Shown: positions 52,759 to 62,258 of the stretch, in pieces | Layout of the letters: each line of letters opens with the position of its first letter | How positions within the stretch are numbered: position 1 is the stretch's first letter | NCBI GenBank assembly: GCA_965279135.1 | Contig: OZ257133.1 | Location: forward strand, 124,001-188,000 | Direction of reading: 5' to 3' | DNA: 64,000 bases | Source of the DNA: Croceimicrobium sp965279135 | GTDB taxonomy: Bacteria > Bacteroidota > Bacteroidia > Flavobacteriales > Schleiferiaceae | Made by a program: the position numbers and the translations under genes | Notes under the pieces: generated by a model | What the model was told of the DNA's origin: nothing | The model's database searches: none | The model's input: the letters and a program-made list of their open reading frames with translations, nothing else

Positions 52759-54315
52759 ATGAAAAAGAAGAACCTTATCCTATTCTGCTTGGGATTGATT
52801 TTTCTGGTAAGCGCTTGCAAAGAAACTCAGTACAGATGGCAGTATTCATCAGCCGAGAACACCAGAGAAAAGCAGCAAGAACTCGAGGGGGTTTCTATAA
52901 TCAAAGCACATCTCAGGAATGGTGAAGTTTTACTGTTTCCAGGGGATTGGTCGGTAGACACCCTGTATAAAGCTGTGATTGGTTATGCACATCATTTTGA
53001 TCACAATCGAACCCTGATTGAAAGTAGAGATTTCACCCTCCCAATCGATTCGGTGGTCTTATTTGAGCTTAATGGAGAGATAGAAGCTATTAGCGGTAAT
53101 TCCTTATTGGCTCCTTTGGCCATAGTAAATACCGCTCTAAGTATTTTTTGTATCACCAACCCAAAAGCCTGCTTTGGATCTTGCCCCACCTTTTACCTTG
53201 AGCAGGATGAAGGATTATTTTCATCTCGGGCAGAGGGCTTCTCTAATGCGATCTGCCCTTCTCTAGAGTATGGAGATGTGGATGATTTAAAAGCGGTCAA
53301 TGTCAAAGATTCTGTCTTTAGTTTGCTAATGAAGAATGAGGCCTATGAGACCCATTTACTACGAAGTATAGAATTATGGGCAGTTCCTAAGAAATCCGAT
53401 GAGTCTATTTATCAAAGCCGCGATGGTGACTTTTATTCTTGCCAAAATCTAGTCAAACCTCTCAATTCCGAATTGCTCTCTGAAGCGGATTATCAAGAGT
53501 ATTTTTCTGCTGCTGACGCAAATAACCTTGCTTCAAAGGAGGAGTTGATTTTGGATTTCGGCCTGCAAGAGGCCCTGCAGGATAAAGCTCTGGTTTTGGA
53601 TTTCAGGCAAAGCTTAATGACGACCTATTTCATTTACTCTGCAATGGCCTATATGGGGGATGAGGTGGCGGACATATTCGCGAAAATGGAAAGACTGGGG
53701 GATTTATATGAAACCATGGATAAAGGACTTAAATCTGAGCTGGGAGAATTAGAGGTCTATTTGTGGAATGAGCTTAAAAAAGATTGGGAATTTCAAGGTG
53801 CATTTTACGAAACAGGACCCATTGCGATTAACCGCCAGATTTTGGATTTAGCGGACCTTAATAATGCCTATGTGAAAGTCAAGCTGCGCATGAATAGAGG
53901 CTTATGGAGGATAGATCGTGCCGCTTTGACCACCATTAAAGCAAAAGTGGAACCGGAGCTTTTTAAGCCTCAATCTTTGATCAAGAATGGATCGCGGTCA
54001 AAAGCAGACTTAGTCAAGTTAAATGGAGAAGAATCCCAGCTGATATCGTTTCCCGGAGATGTTTTTCAATTCAATTTTGAATTAAATCCTGACAATGAAT
54101 ACGCTCTCTTTCTTTATGCGAAGGGTTATTATTGGGAGTGGATGCGTGATGAGTGGAAAGGTGAGAAAAATCTCCTAAAACTTCGACAGATGTTTAAGAA
54201 CCCCGCAAGGTATTTGAGGAGAGAAGCTGCGGCCTACAAAGAGTATGAGAAAAGTATGGAGGACGTTTTTTGGTCTTCCCAGGTGCCTGCAAAAAGTGTA
54301 AGCACCCAACCTTAA
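52759..54315 (+). CDS. Lipoprotein of unknown function
   Basis: 518 residues with a lipoprotein signal ending in the lipobox VSAC (about residue 20). The N-terminal part has short beta strands (IIKAHLRNGEVLLFPGDW), then a hydrophobic stretch ALSIFCITNPKACFGSCPTFY with three cysteines that could anchor or form a disulfide, then a mixed, mainly helical C-terminal half rich in Leu, Lys and Trp. I recognise no domain. Followed 10 nt later by a second lipoprotein gene, almost surely co-transcribed. Confidence 0.75.
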   Translation: MKKKNLILFCLGLIFLVSACKETQYRWQYSSAENTREKQQELEGVSIIKAHLRNGEVLLFPGDWSVDTLYKAVIGYAHHFDHNRTLIESRDFTLPIDSVVLFELNGEIEAISGNSLLAPLAIVNTALSIFCITNPKACFGSCPTFYLEQDEGLFSSRAEGFSNAICPSLEYGDVDDLKAVNVKDSVFSLLMKNEAYETHLLRSIELWAVPKKSDESIYQSRDGDFYSCQNLVKPLNSELLSEADYQEYFSAADANNLASKEELILDFGLQEALQDKALVLDFRQSLMTTYFIYSAMAYMGDEVADIFAKMERLGDLYETMDKGLKSELGELEVYLWNELKKDWEFQGAFYETGPIAINRQILDLADLNNAYVKVKLRMNRGLWRIDRAALTTIKAKVEPELFKPQSLIKNGSRSKADLVKLNGEESQLISFPGDVFQFNFELNPDNEYALFLYAKGYYWEWMRDEWKGEKNLLKLRQMFKNPARYLRREAAAYKEYEKSMEDVFWSSQVPAKSVSTQP

Positions 54316-54325
54316 GCCCAATGTT

Positions 54326-54871
54326 ATGAAGAATAACCTTAAACATATCCTTGGGCTACTACTTTTTTTAGCTCTTCTTAGCTCCTGCCGGTCGCATTAC
54401 ATGATGCCGGATGCCGCAAAGGCTCACGAAAATGTATACGGTAGTTTTATCGAAATAAAAATGACACGGGATGCGATTGTACCAACTGCACGTGGAGAAC
54501 TCATTGCCGTGGATGATACTGTTCTATATCTACTTAGTGAGGAAGAGGATGAAATTTATCACCTTCACCTTAAAAGGGAGTGGATAACAAATTTCCGCTT
54601 GCACCATTACAGGGGCAAACATCCAGTTGCTTTTAACATATTCCTCGGCTTAGTGCCAATAAGCCATGGGGTGATCGCCCCTTTATCCTTGGTTACCAAT
54701 ATTGTAACAATGGGTATTGTTAATGGAAGAATAAAGGATCGCGCAAGCTCCCGAATGGACGAGATTGGTTTTGAGGACCTTTCCCGCTATGCGCGTTTTC
54801 CTCAAGGTTTTCCGCCGGGATTGGAATTCTCTGATTTAGAACCAATCCCCAAAGGATACTTTAGGGATTGA
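54326..54871 (+). CDS. Small lipoprotein of unknown function
   Basis: 181 residues: a lipoprotein signal with lipobox LSSC near residue 21, a beta-rich region (ARGELIAVDDTVLYLLSEEE) and a hydrophobic segment NIFLGLVPISHGVIAPLSLVTN near 112-132 that could be membrane-embedded. No family recognised. It is 10 nt downstream of the larger lipoprotein gene; the pair may form one envelope complex. Confidence 0.72.
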   Translation: MKNNLKHILGLLLFLALLSSCRSHYMMPDAAKAHENVYGSFIEIKMTRDAIVPTARGELIAVDDTVLYLLSEEEDEIYHLHLKREWITNFRLHHYRGKHPVAFNIFLGLVPISHGVIAPLSLVTNIVTMGIVNGRIKDRASSRMDEIGFEDLSRYARFPQGFPPGLEFSDLEPIPKGYFRD

Positions 54872-54879
54872 GTATAGTT

Positions 54880-55398
54880 TTAAGCTGGGTTATCGAAGGC
54901 CGCACTATTCACAGTTAGTTGCTGAATGTCGCGATCAAATAGGTATAACCCACCTTTATCGTTACCAATAAGGTTAATCTTGTCCAAAATTGTACGAGCT
55001 TGAGCTTCCTCTTCTATCTGCTCAGCTACATACCATTGTAGGAAATTGTGGGTGGCATAATCACGCTCTTCCAGTGCGATATGAACAAGTTCATTGATAC
55101 TTGCAGATACTTTTAATTCATGTTCATAGAGTTCCTGGAACATGTCCTTGAAAGTTCCAAATTCCGCATTTGGAGCATCTAATTGAGGAACCAGAGCATG
55201 CCCTCCACGTTCGTTTACGTATTTCACCAACTTTAGCATATGCTGACGCTCTTCATCAGATTGCTCATACATGAAGGAGGCAACGCCTTCTAATCCCTGA
55301 ACTTCTGCCCAGGAAGCCATCGAAAGGTATACTTGAGAAGAGGCCGCTTCTACGTTGATCTGTTGATTGAGAGCTGAGGTAAGTTTATCTGAAAGCAT
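54880..55398 (-). CDS. ftnA: Ferritin
   Basis: Iron-storage protein forming 24-mer cages with a ferroxidase site. 172 residues, all helical, of FtnA type: NQQINVEAASSQVYLSMASW (first Glu ligand), SDEERQHMLKLVKYVNERGG (Glu and His ligands), LEERDYATHNFLQWYVAEQ and IEEEAQARTILDKI. No heme-binding Met of bacterioferritin is evident. A TATCTTTG -7 element at 55422-55429 (minus) lies 23 nt before the ATG. Confidence 0.96.
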   Translation of the reverse strand: MLSDKLTSALNQQINVEAASSQVYLSMASWAEVQGLEGVASFMYEQSDEERQHMLKLVKYVNERGGHALVPQLDAPNAEFGTFKDMFQELYEHELKVSASINELVHIALEERDYATHNFLQWYVAEQIEEEAQARTILDKINLIGNDKGGLYLFDRDIQQLTVNSAAFDNPA

Positions 55399-55421
55399 GA
55401 GGTTCTATTTTAATTACGGGT

Positions 55422-55429
55422 CAAAGATA
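55422..55429 (-). promoter_or_regulatory. Predicted -7 element of the ferritin gene
   Basis: TATCTTTG, exact TAnnTTTG, 23 nt before the ferritin ATG, in the 37-bp gap after the HhH protein gene. Confidence 0.5.
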
Positions 55430-55435
55430 AGCTCA

Positions 55436-57346
55436 TTACCACTGGTAGCCACATTGAAACTTAAGCTCCCATTGATATTTTCGATTGCCCTGAACTTTTA
55501 GATTTACCAGCTTTAATTCCAGAATCCACGGCTTCAATTTCCAGCGCAACAATAATGCATTACGAAGTTGACCGGACCCTAAAGAGGGCAGTGCGAATCC
55601 GTAGCGTATATCTGGTTCATAGTCGTAAAACCTCGCGCCATTACTGAGAGCGGTTCTCCAGTTAATTATTAAACTCTTTCTAATCTTGCTTTGCCAATCC
55701 TGGCTCAGGAAATACCCTGAAGAGCTATTTGAGTTTAGGTCGGGAATTTGATATTGAATTGCACTGCGCATTTTTAGACTGACAAGAGGCTGAATCCAAT
55801 AAACAATCCGCAGGGATACTTTGCTTTTTTCAAATGTGCTGAGCTCCAAAAGGCGTCTTTCATCTTCCTCTAAACCCTTTTCATTGAATACCCTTAACCT
55901 TAGTTCTGCCTTACTAAGACCTTTTTGAAAGCTATGAATTAGCTGAGCGCTGGAAATTTGCGACGGACCAATCGTCTGGTAACGAGGCCATGAAAAATGT
56001 GCATATTCATGTCGTAGTTGGCTTTTGTGAATTCTCGACCATTCTATTTCCAGGAGATTGACTAATCCAGATTCTCCGGATTTACCACTTATAGCCACGG
56101 GGTTGTTCCAAAAGCTATTGTACTGAGTCTGGAATCTTCGAATTTGCTGAGCGTAGCGAATCTTGTCGTTTAGGTGCCTTTGCCAGGTAAAGCTAAATGC
56201 TGGGTTCAGGTGTTTGTCCCAGGCAATTTCCCCTTTACCGTGAAACCCAGCAATGATGATTTGAAAGTCCAAAGCAAAAGAGACATAGTTTTTCTCAAGA
56301 GGATTAAGGCTTTCGTAAAGATTTGCAGATGGAACTAAATTTTGATCGAAGTGATGCCTAAGTATCAAAATGCCACTTCGGAAGTTGAGGCCATTGTACG
56401 CTATTCGAAGTGCATTCGAATAGAGTCCTAAACGATCTTTGCGACTTATTTCCAAGTCCGATCTATGATAGCCGCTGGCAACCGGTTTAAAGCTGCTTTT
56501 TCCATTGTGAGTTTCTTCTCGGGCATCTAGTTTACGGAAGGAAGTGAAGCTTTGGAGGTTCCAATTTTTCTTCCCTAGCTCTACCGCCAAACCTCGGAAG
56601 AAACGATTTTCCTCATTTCCGGCGAAAGGACGGAGACCCTTGGCGTTTCTTGCGAAATTGCTGCCAATAGCTTGCGGATCGAGGGCCATCCCTGACCAAA
56701 GACTGATACCTTGTCCATAGTGAAAATGGAAGTCGCCAAGCACTAATTGTTTCAAGAATCCGTGACCCTTATAGCGTAAGAATCCGGAAGTGTGGTCCAT
56801 TGGATTTATCTCACCCGGATCTTTTTGAATATTTAGGGCAAGATGCATCCCGCTTCTGTTCGCTGCTTCTACTCTTAGTCGACTTTCCAGCGGTGAGCTC
56901 CACAAGTCATTCCTATCAGTAGCTTGTTTGAATTGACATCTGAAAAGAATGAGTCCCTGTACTGGATCTGTAAGCGCCTTTGGGCTGAAGTCAGCCTTGA
57001 TTGGATCTCTACGGAAGTCTAAAATTGGTCTAAGAAGCTTGATTATTTGGGCGTCGAAACCCTTAATCAAAATAAGTTCCTTGTAAGTCAGGATTTCCCC
57101 ATTGCGCTCTCGATACCGAATAAGATTGTGCGCTTGAAACTCGTTGAGCAAGCCCGTTTCCAGTAGTTCTTGATGATCACAGAAATTGATCGCTATCGGA
57201 TTGTCAATGAACTCTTGAATTTGGAGGTATAAGCTTTCGGCATGTTCTGGATCACTAACTGATAGAGCAATCCATTCCTGTAGATTGGATTGTGCAGTGG
57301 AGAAATAGAATCTAAAGATTAGTACTAAGCAGCATCGACTTACCAT
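55436..57346 (-). CDS. ComEA-like helix-hairpin-helix domain fused to an outer-membrane beta-barrel-like domain
   Basis: 636 residues. After a short hydrophobic leader (1-19), residues ~50-112 resemble two helix-hairpin-helix motifs of ComEA type (INFCDHQELLETGLLNEF, then LIRYRERNGEILTYKELILI), although the hairpin glycines are partly lost (KGFD). The remaining ~520 residues alternate polar and aromatic/hydrophobic positions, have many short beta strands and end in YQW, as expected of a barrel in the outer membrane. Found in many Bacteroidota as an unassigned HhH protein. It overlaps the upstream OMP gene by 7 nt. Confidence 0.72.
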   Translation of the reverse strand: MVSRCCLVLIFRFYFSTAQSNLQEWIALSVSDPEHAESLYLQIQEFIDNPIAINFCDHQELLETGLLNEFQAHNLIRYRERNGEILTYKELILIKGFDAQIIKLLRPILDFRRDPIKADFSPKALTDPVQGLILFRCQFKQATDRNDLWSSPLESRLRVEAANRSGMHLALNIQKDPGEINPMDHTSGFLRYKGHGFLKQLVLGDFHFHYGQGISLWSGMALDPQAIGSNFARNAKGLRPFAGNEENRFFRGLAVELGKKNWNLQSFTSFRKLDAREETHNGKSSFKPVASGYHRSDLEISRKDRLGLYSNALRIAYNGLNFRSGILILRHHFDQNLVPSANLYESLNPLEKNYVSFALDFQIIIAGFHGKGEIAWDKHLNPAFSFTWQRHLNDKIRYAQQIRRFQTQYNSFWNNPVAISGKSGESGLVNLLEIEWSRIHKSQLRHEYAHFSWPRYQTIGPSQISSAQLIHSFQKGLSKAELRLRVFNEKGLEEDERRLLELSTFEKSKVSLRIVYWIQPLVSLKMRSAIQYQIPDLNSNSSSGYFLSQDWQSKIRKSLIINWRTALSNGARFYDYEPDIRYGFALPSLGSGQLRNALLLRWKLKPWILELKLVNLKVQGNRKYQWELKFQCGYQW

Positions 57347-58080
57347 CTATAGCCAAGATTTAAAGACTGCTCCAATCCCAGGGCTCGCTTCCATTGAAAG
57401 CATATATCTAATATGAAGTTGAGCCACCGTAGGCCTATCCCTGACCGGAAATCCAACTCATTATATAAGAGTAAACCCTGTCTAAGGAACAGGACCTTTT
57501 TCACATTGTATTCCAGGGCAAGTGCAAAATTTCCTGGATTATTAACTCCTACCTTTAGCCCGGCCAATAGATTAAATCCCTCGCTTCCAGAATAAATAAA
57601 CTGACTACGCAAATAGGTTTGATCTACAAGTAAAACGGACCCGGCCCAAGACCATTTATCATTAGGGTGGTAATCCCAAAACACCGAAGCAGAACCATTG
57701 TATTTACTATCCTGCTCTACCAAAAAGAGTCGCTTGGCATGTAGGCTGATGGCCAAGCCCAAATTTTTACTCAAAGCCATTCCGTAAGCAGCATGAATCC
57801 TGGTGCTTTGATAGTGGTCATTACCAAAATGATCCATCCCGAAGGTCAGGTTTTTCCTTCCATCGCTATAATTATAGCTCAGGTTGGTGCTATTGAGATT
57901 AGTGATTTGAAAATTCAATTTCGCTCCCCAGATTAAGTTGCTTGATTTGGGTAGAGCCTGAGCGGGGTTATTCAAGAGGCTTGTGCGGAGATCTAAGCCG
58001 CCTAGCGCCTCAGCATGAGCTCCGATTTCCTGGGCATAAGCGGAGTAACTGAGAATTAGTCCTAAAAAATAGAATTTCAT
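57340..58080 (-). CDS. Outer membrane beta-barrel protein (PorV/PorQ/FadL-like)
   Basis: 246 residues with a signal peptide (1-16, ending AYAQ). The mature start EIGAHAEALGGLDLRTSLLNNPAQAL resembles the N-terminal hatch region of PorV/PorQ or FadL-type barrels (G-A, then NPAxL). It then alternates amphipathic strands and ends in NLGYRW with a terminal aromatic, as in Omp85-assembled barrels. Probably co-translated with the HhH protein (7-nt overlap). Exact family uncertain. Confidence 0.72.
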   Translation of the reverse strand: MKFYFLGLILSYSAYAQEIGAHAEALGGLDLRTSLLNNPAQALPKSSNLIWGAKLNFQITNLNSTNLSYNYSDGRKNLTFGMDHFGNDHYQSTRIHAAYGMALSKNLGLAISLHAKRLFLVEQDSKYNGSASVFWDYHPNDKWSWAGSVLLVDQTYLRSQFIYSGSEGFNLLAGLKVGVNNPGNFALALEYNVKKVLFLRQGLLLYNELDFRSGIGLRWLNFILDICFQWKRALGLEQSLNLGYRW

Positions 58081-58093
58081 GATTTTAAGCTAC

Positions 58094-58127
58094 AGCACTT
58101 ATTTTCCTTAGAGCAAATGCAAGTGCT
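58094..58127. repeat. Inverted repeat in the spacer before the sensor kinase gene
   Basis: AGCACTT (58094-58100) and AAGTGCT (58121-58127), 7-bp arms with a 20-nt spacer, between the divergent OMP and kinase genes. Possible regulator site; could be chance. Confidence 0.3.
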
Positions 58128-58172
58128 TATAAACGCATCAAAAACACTTCGATTAACTTTGCTGTAAAGCAG

Positions 58173-61004
58173 ATGCTCATGTCTCGGCTCCGCCAGCTTC
58201 TTTTTTCCGTTTTCATCCTTTGCGCCGCTCTAAGTTTTGGACAGCGTTATGAGTTTGAAAAGATTGGTCTTGAAGAAGGATTACCTACTACGGCAATTAA
58301 CAATATGGTTGAAGGGCCGGAAGGATTCATATGGATGGCCAGTGAAGGAGCAGGATTGCTACGCTATGATGGCTATCGCTTCGAAAGTTTCTTTCAGGAA
58401 AGCTTTCCTCTTATTCTAGAAGTGACCCTAAGCTGGCGTCAAGGAAAGGTCCTCTATATCCGCAACAATCAAAAATTGGCTGAATTTGATGGCGGAAAAA
58501 CCTTTAAGGAGATTCCAGTGTCGGAATCGGAGATCTTGGATTTTATCGATGTGGAAGGGCGATTGTATCTAGCTGCCGGCAGAGCCCTTTATTATTGGGA
58601 TGGGGATAGCGCGGTTTTTAAGGCCGATTTACCAGACGACTTTAAGCGATTGACTGTTCTAAATGGAAAGCTATATGCAGCAAGTCGGCACGCCCTTTAT
58701 GAATGGGAAGAGAATTGGAACTTGATCGACCGTCATCCTCAGGGAATATCATTTATTGAAGGTGAAAAGAACTTCTATCTAGCGGGTGGTGACTTAAAAA
58801 GCATCGAAGATTCCGGCTGGCAGGAACTACTAATTGATAGTGTGTATTATGCCACGGCTTCCGATTCGGCGAGTGCTTTCCTGGGATCAGACCGAATAGA
58901 GTTAAGAATTGGATCTAAGACTAGTCTGATTCCATATCAGGCCTATTTTACTCGGGATCAGGTTAAGAGAATGAGCTTGCTCAATGGGCAACTTATTATT
59001 CATACAACGCAGGGTTTGTTCAAATTGAAAAGCCCGGCTTTGAAACACTATCCAAGAAAACTACCTATTCTTAGCTTAAATAGTAGCAATGGTTCTCTTC
59101 TCTTAGGTACTCCACTCGGATTAGAGCGTTGGCCTGATCAGGATAGAATAGAAGTACAAGGCCTAGTGCTGGATTCGAGATGGTGGGGAGACACCTTATT
59201 CATTGCAACAGAATCGGGTTTGCTTTTCAGGGAGAAAAAAGCTGATGCGCCACTTCAAAGAAGTCCGGTAGAGGGCTTTGTGTTTACTTTAGTAATAGAT
59301 AGTGAAGGCTCCTTGTGGGCAGCATCAAGCAGTGGGATTTGGAGTTTAAATCCAGGTGGTGTATGGCGAAGGATTTTATCGGATGAGGACCTCAATTATG
59401 CTACAATTTTTGGAAGTCGAAGTACCTCCAACAAACACCTCTGGTTTGCTTCTTACACTCAAGGGATTTGGCGCTATGATGGCGCGGATTGGGCTAATTT
59501 GAGAAGTATTGGGGGGATTGCTCTGGACAGCATCGGCATTAGTTCTATGTGCCCTCTTTCCAATTCTCGCATTGCCATTGGCACCCTTAGTAATGGTCTC
59601 TATCTTTTGGATTTGGTGAGTAATTCCCATCAGCATTTTTCGTTGAAGGATTTGGAATATGCAGAGGTAAGGGATTTAGCACTTTACGAAGATCAACTCT
59701 GGTTAGGAACCAATAAAGGCAGTCTTGCCCTGGAGGATATCCGTCAAAGTAAAAGAGCAGGTGAATCAGCCCAGTTGCATTTTTGGGGAACGCCAGTTAA
59801 TGGCAATTCATTTAAGATTGAGGGATCGACCTTATATACGGCAGGAGAGCAAGGTCTGTTTGTATTGGACCTGGCAGACCTTGAGCGTGGTTCGGCATTG
59901 GGAAATTGCGGTGTGCTACATGCAGATTTCCTTCAAGGCTCGAGCTCCGTGCAATCCAGTTCATTTGCTTATCAGGCCTACAGCGGTTTAAAACAATTAG
60001 GAAGATTGGAGCATGACCAGAATTATTTGCGCTTTCGCTATGGAATTAAGGGCCTCTTTTTCCCGCAATTAGTGCAATATCGATACCGCCTAAAGGGACT
60101 AACAGAAAACTGGACCTATGCCGGAACGAATCGCGAAGCACTCTTTTCCGATCTGAAGGCAGGGGATTATCACTTTCAGGTAGAGGCCCGTTATCCATGG
60201 CAGACCTGGGAGATTCAGGCTGCAGACTACAATTTCAAAATTCAGGAGGCAGTTTGGCGTACCTGGTGGTTCTGGACCATTATTGGCACTATATCCTTGG
60301 TTTTAGCCTACATCTTTCTTCAAGATCGTTGGCGCAGGCAAAAGGAGCGTTTAAGTTTGGAAAATGATCTTCTCGAAATGGAGCGTAAAGCACTGCGGTT
60401 GCAAATGAACCCTCATTTTATTTTCAATGCTTTAGATAGTATTTCCAGTTTCATTTTTAAGAAGGATCCCAAGATGGCAGTGCGGTACCTGAATAACTTC
60501 GCAAAATTGATGAGGTTAACCCTTGAATCATCAATGGAGCATATTCATCCCGTAGAAACAGAGGTTTCGATCCTTAAGAATTACCTTGAACTTGAGAAGC
60601 TTCGATTTAGCGGAAAATTTGACTACCAAATTGAACTCGATGAAGAACTAGATTATACCATTGGCCTGCCACCAATGCTGATTCAACCTCATGTGGAAAA
60701 CGCTATTCTGCACGGATTGAAGCCTAAGGAAGGACCGGGTATGTTAAATCTAAGTTTTGTATTGGATGGTGAGATACTCTGCTGTACCATTGAGGATGAC
60801 GGAATTGGTCGGGAAAAGGCGCGCGAGCTTCCAAATAAAAAGGCCCATCGCAGTATGGCCACGAAGATTAACAGGGATCGAATTAGCTTATTAAAGAAGT
60901 CATTAGATGAGGTGATCGACCTAAAGATCATTGATAAATATAACCAACAAGGAGAGCCTAGTGGAACAAAGGTTATCATAAGGCTCCCCGCACAAGAACT
61001 CTAA
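58173..61004 (+). CDS. Sensor histidine kinase with two-component propeller and Y_Y_Y domain (LytS-type kinase)
   Basis: 943 residues. A signal peptide (1-24) precedes a periplasmic two-component regulator propeller with repeats such as GLPTTAINNMVEGPEGFIWM and LRYDGYRFE, then a Y_Y_Y domain near 615-690 (YRYRLKGLTENWTYAG, LKAGDYHFQVEARYP). One membrane helix at about 697-718 leads to a coiled segment and a His_kinase domain: NPHFIFNA near 745 holds the phospho-accepting His, and the ATP-binding EDDGIGREKAR is near 875. It signals to the LytTR regulator encoded 4 nt downstream. Ligand unknown. Confidence 0.94.
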   Translation: MLMSRLRQLLFSVFILCAALSFGQRYEFEKIGLEEGLPTTAINNMVEGPEGFIWMASEGAGLLRYDGYRFESFFQESFPLILEVTLSWRQGKVLYIRNNQKLAEFDGGKTFKEIPVSESEILDFIDVEGRLYLAAGRALYYWDGDSAVFKADLPDDFKRLTVLNGKLYAASRHALYEWEENWNLIDRHPQGISFIEGEKNFYLAGGDLKSIEDSGWQELLIDSVYYATASDSASAFLGSDRIELRIGSKTSLIPYQAYFTRDQVKRMSLLNGQLIIHTTQGLFKLKSPALKHYPRKLPILSLNSSNGSLLLGTPLGLERWPDQDRIEVQGLVLDSRWWGDTLFIATESGLLFREKKADAPLQRSPVEGFVFTLVIDSEGSLWAASSSGIWSLNPGGVWRRILSDEDLNYATIFGSRSTSNKHLWFASYTQGIWRYDGADWANLRSIGGIALDSIGISSMCPLSNSRIAIGTLSNGLYLLDLVSNSHQHFSLKDLEYAEVRDLALYEDQLWLGTNKGSLALEDIRQSKRAGESAQLHFWGTPVNGNSFKIEGSTLYTAGEQGLFVLDLADLERGSALGNCGVLHADFLQGSSSVQSSSFAYQAYSGLKQLGRLEHDQNYLRFRYGIKGLFFPQLVQYRYRLKGLTENWTYAGTNREALFSDLKAGDYHFQVEARYPWQTWEIQAADYNFKIQEAVWRTWWFWTIIGTISLVLAYIFLQDRWRRQKERLSLENDLLEMERKALRLQMNPHFIFNALDSISSFIFKKDPKMAVRYLNNFAKLMRLTLESSMEHIHPVETEVSILKNYLELEKLRFSGKFDYQIELDEELDYTIGLPPMLIQPHVENAILHGLKPKEGPGMLNLSFVLDGEILCCTIEDDGIGREKARELPNKKAHRSMATKINRDRISLLKKSLDEVIDLKIIDKYNQQGEPSGTKVIIRLPAQEL

Positions 61005-61008
61005 ATTT

Positions 61009-61770
61009 ATGCTCAAAGCAGTATTAATCGACGACGAACAAAATTCACGTGAAGCCCTCGCAGGGAAGTTAGATCTCTTTTGCCCTGAACTTGAGATAGC
61101 CGGCCAGGGAGGTACAGTACAGGAAGGACTGGATTTATTGAAGGCTGAGGATGTAGATGTATTATTCCTCGATATTGATCTTGCCGGGGAGAGTGGCTTT
61201 GATCTGCTCACTGCCCTTACCGCTGATGAAGAGGCCGAGCAACCTGCGGTTATTTTCATTACCGCTCATGACGAGTTTGCTATTCAGGCTATTAAGTTTA
61301 GTGCCCTGGACTACCTGTTAAAGCCAGTAGATCCTGAAGAGTTGGTGAAGGCAGTACGGAAAGTGGAGAGCGAAAAAGGATTGCCGAAGAAAGCAGGAAA
61401 TTTCAATGTTCTGGTCGAGAATATTCGCCAGGCTTCAGATTCACCCAAGAAGATTGTAATTCCAACCTCAGACGGTATGCATGTGATTCGTCTGAGTGAT
61501 ATAATCCGACTGGAGAGTAGTTCTAATTATACCACCTTCTTTCTTAGTGGTCAGAAGAATTTATTGGCGTCTAAAACGCTTAAGGAGTTTGATATGATGT
61601 TAGAGGGATACTCTTTCCTGCGTATCCATAAATCCCATCTGGTCAATGTGAATTACCTAAAAAAGTACGTCCAAACGGATGGAGGTTACCTAATCCTGGA
61701 AGATGGTAGTCGAATTCCGGTGGCCAATCGCAAGAAGGAGCAGCTAATGAGCCTGTTGAAAAACCTCTAG
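61009..61770 (+). CDS. LytTR family response regulator
   Basis: 253 residues: a receiver (1-122) with the acidic pair Asp8/Asp9, phospho-acceptor Asp55 (LFLDIDLAG), Thr85-like ITAHD and Lys105, then a LytTR DNA-binding domain from about 145 to the end (VIRLSDIIRLESSSNYTTFF, KTLKEFDMML, FLRIHKSHLVNVNYLKKY). It pairs with the kinase encoded immediately upstream. Its targets are unknown; the divergent OMP/HhH genes and itself are the nearest candidates. Confidence 0.96.
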   Translation: MLKAVLIDDEQNSREALAGKLDLFCPELEIAGQGGTVQEGLDLLKAEDVDVLFLDIDLAGESGFDLLTALTADEEAEQPAVIFITAHDEFAIQAIKFSALDYLLKPVDPEELVKAVRKVESEKGLPKKAGNFNVLVENIRQASDSPKKIVIPTSDGMHVIRLSDIIRLESSSNYTTFFLSGQKNLLASKTLKEFDMMLEGYSFLRIHKSHLVNVNYLKKYVQTDGGYLILEDGSRIPVANRKKEQLMSLLKNL

Positions 61771-62258
61771 GCTCGATTAAGTTTTTCGCGCGAAGCTATA
61801 ACCTTGGTTTTTAGCCCTTCCTTGTAGTCAATTATATTTTGAAGTATCGAGGCATCGGAGCTACCTACAATTTGTGCCGCAAGAATACCGGCATTTTTTG
61901 CTCCATCTAGAGCTACTGTAGCTACTGGAACACCTCCGGGCATTTGAAGTATAGAAAGTACCGAATCCCAACCATCAATGGAATTACGGCTTTTAACTGG
62001 CACTCCAATTACCGGAAGAGGACTCAAGGAGGCGACCATTCCCGGTAGATGTGCCGCACCGCCAGCTCCAGCGATGATCACTTTTATTCCGCGCTCATGG
62101 GCCGACTTGGCAAAATCGAACATGATTTCCGGCGTACGGTGAGCAGAAACAATATTGACTTCTGCGGAAACGCCCAGTTCTGCTAACACATCCAGCGCTT
62201 CTTGCATAACAGGTAAATCACTTTGACTTCCCATGATCACACTTACTATAGCACTCAT
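61767..62258 (-). CDS. purE: 5-(Carboxyamino)imidazole ribonucleotide mutase
   Basis: Sixth step of purine synthesis (class I PurE): converts N5-CAIR to CAIR. 163 residues with GSQSDLPVMQEA, the catalytic SAHRTPEIM (His) and GAGGAAHLPGM, all standard. Its start overlaps the purK stop by 4 nt, and it is convergent with the response regulator (4-nt overlap). Confidence 0.97.
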   Translation of the reverse strand: MSAIVSVIMGSQSDLPVMQEALDVLAELGVSAEVNIVSAHRTPEIMFDFAKSAHERGIKVIIAGAGGAAHLPGMVASLSPLPVIGVPVKSRNSIDGWDSVLSILQMPGGVPVATVALDGAKNAGILAAQIVGSSDASILQNIIDYKEGLKTKVIASREKLNRA

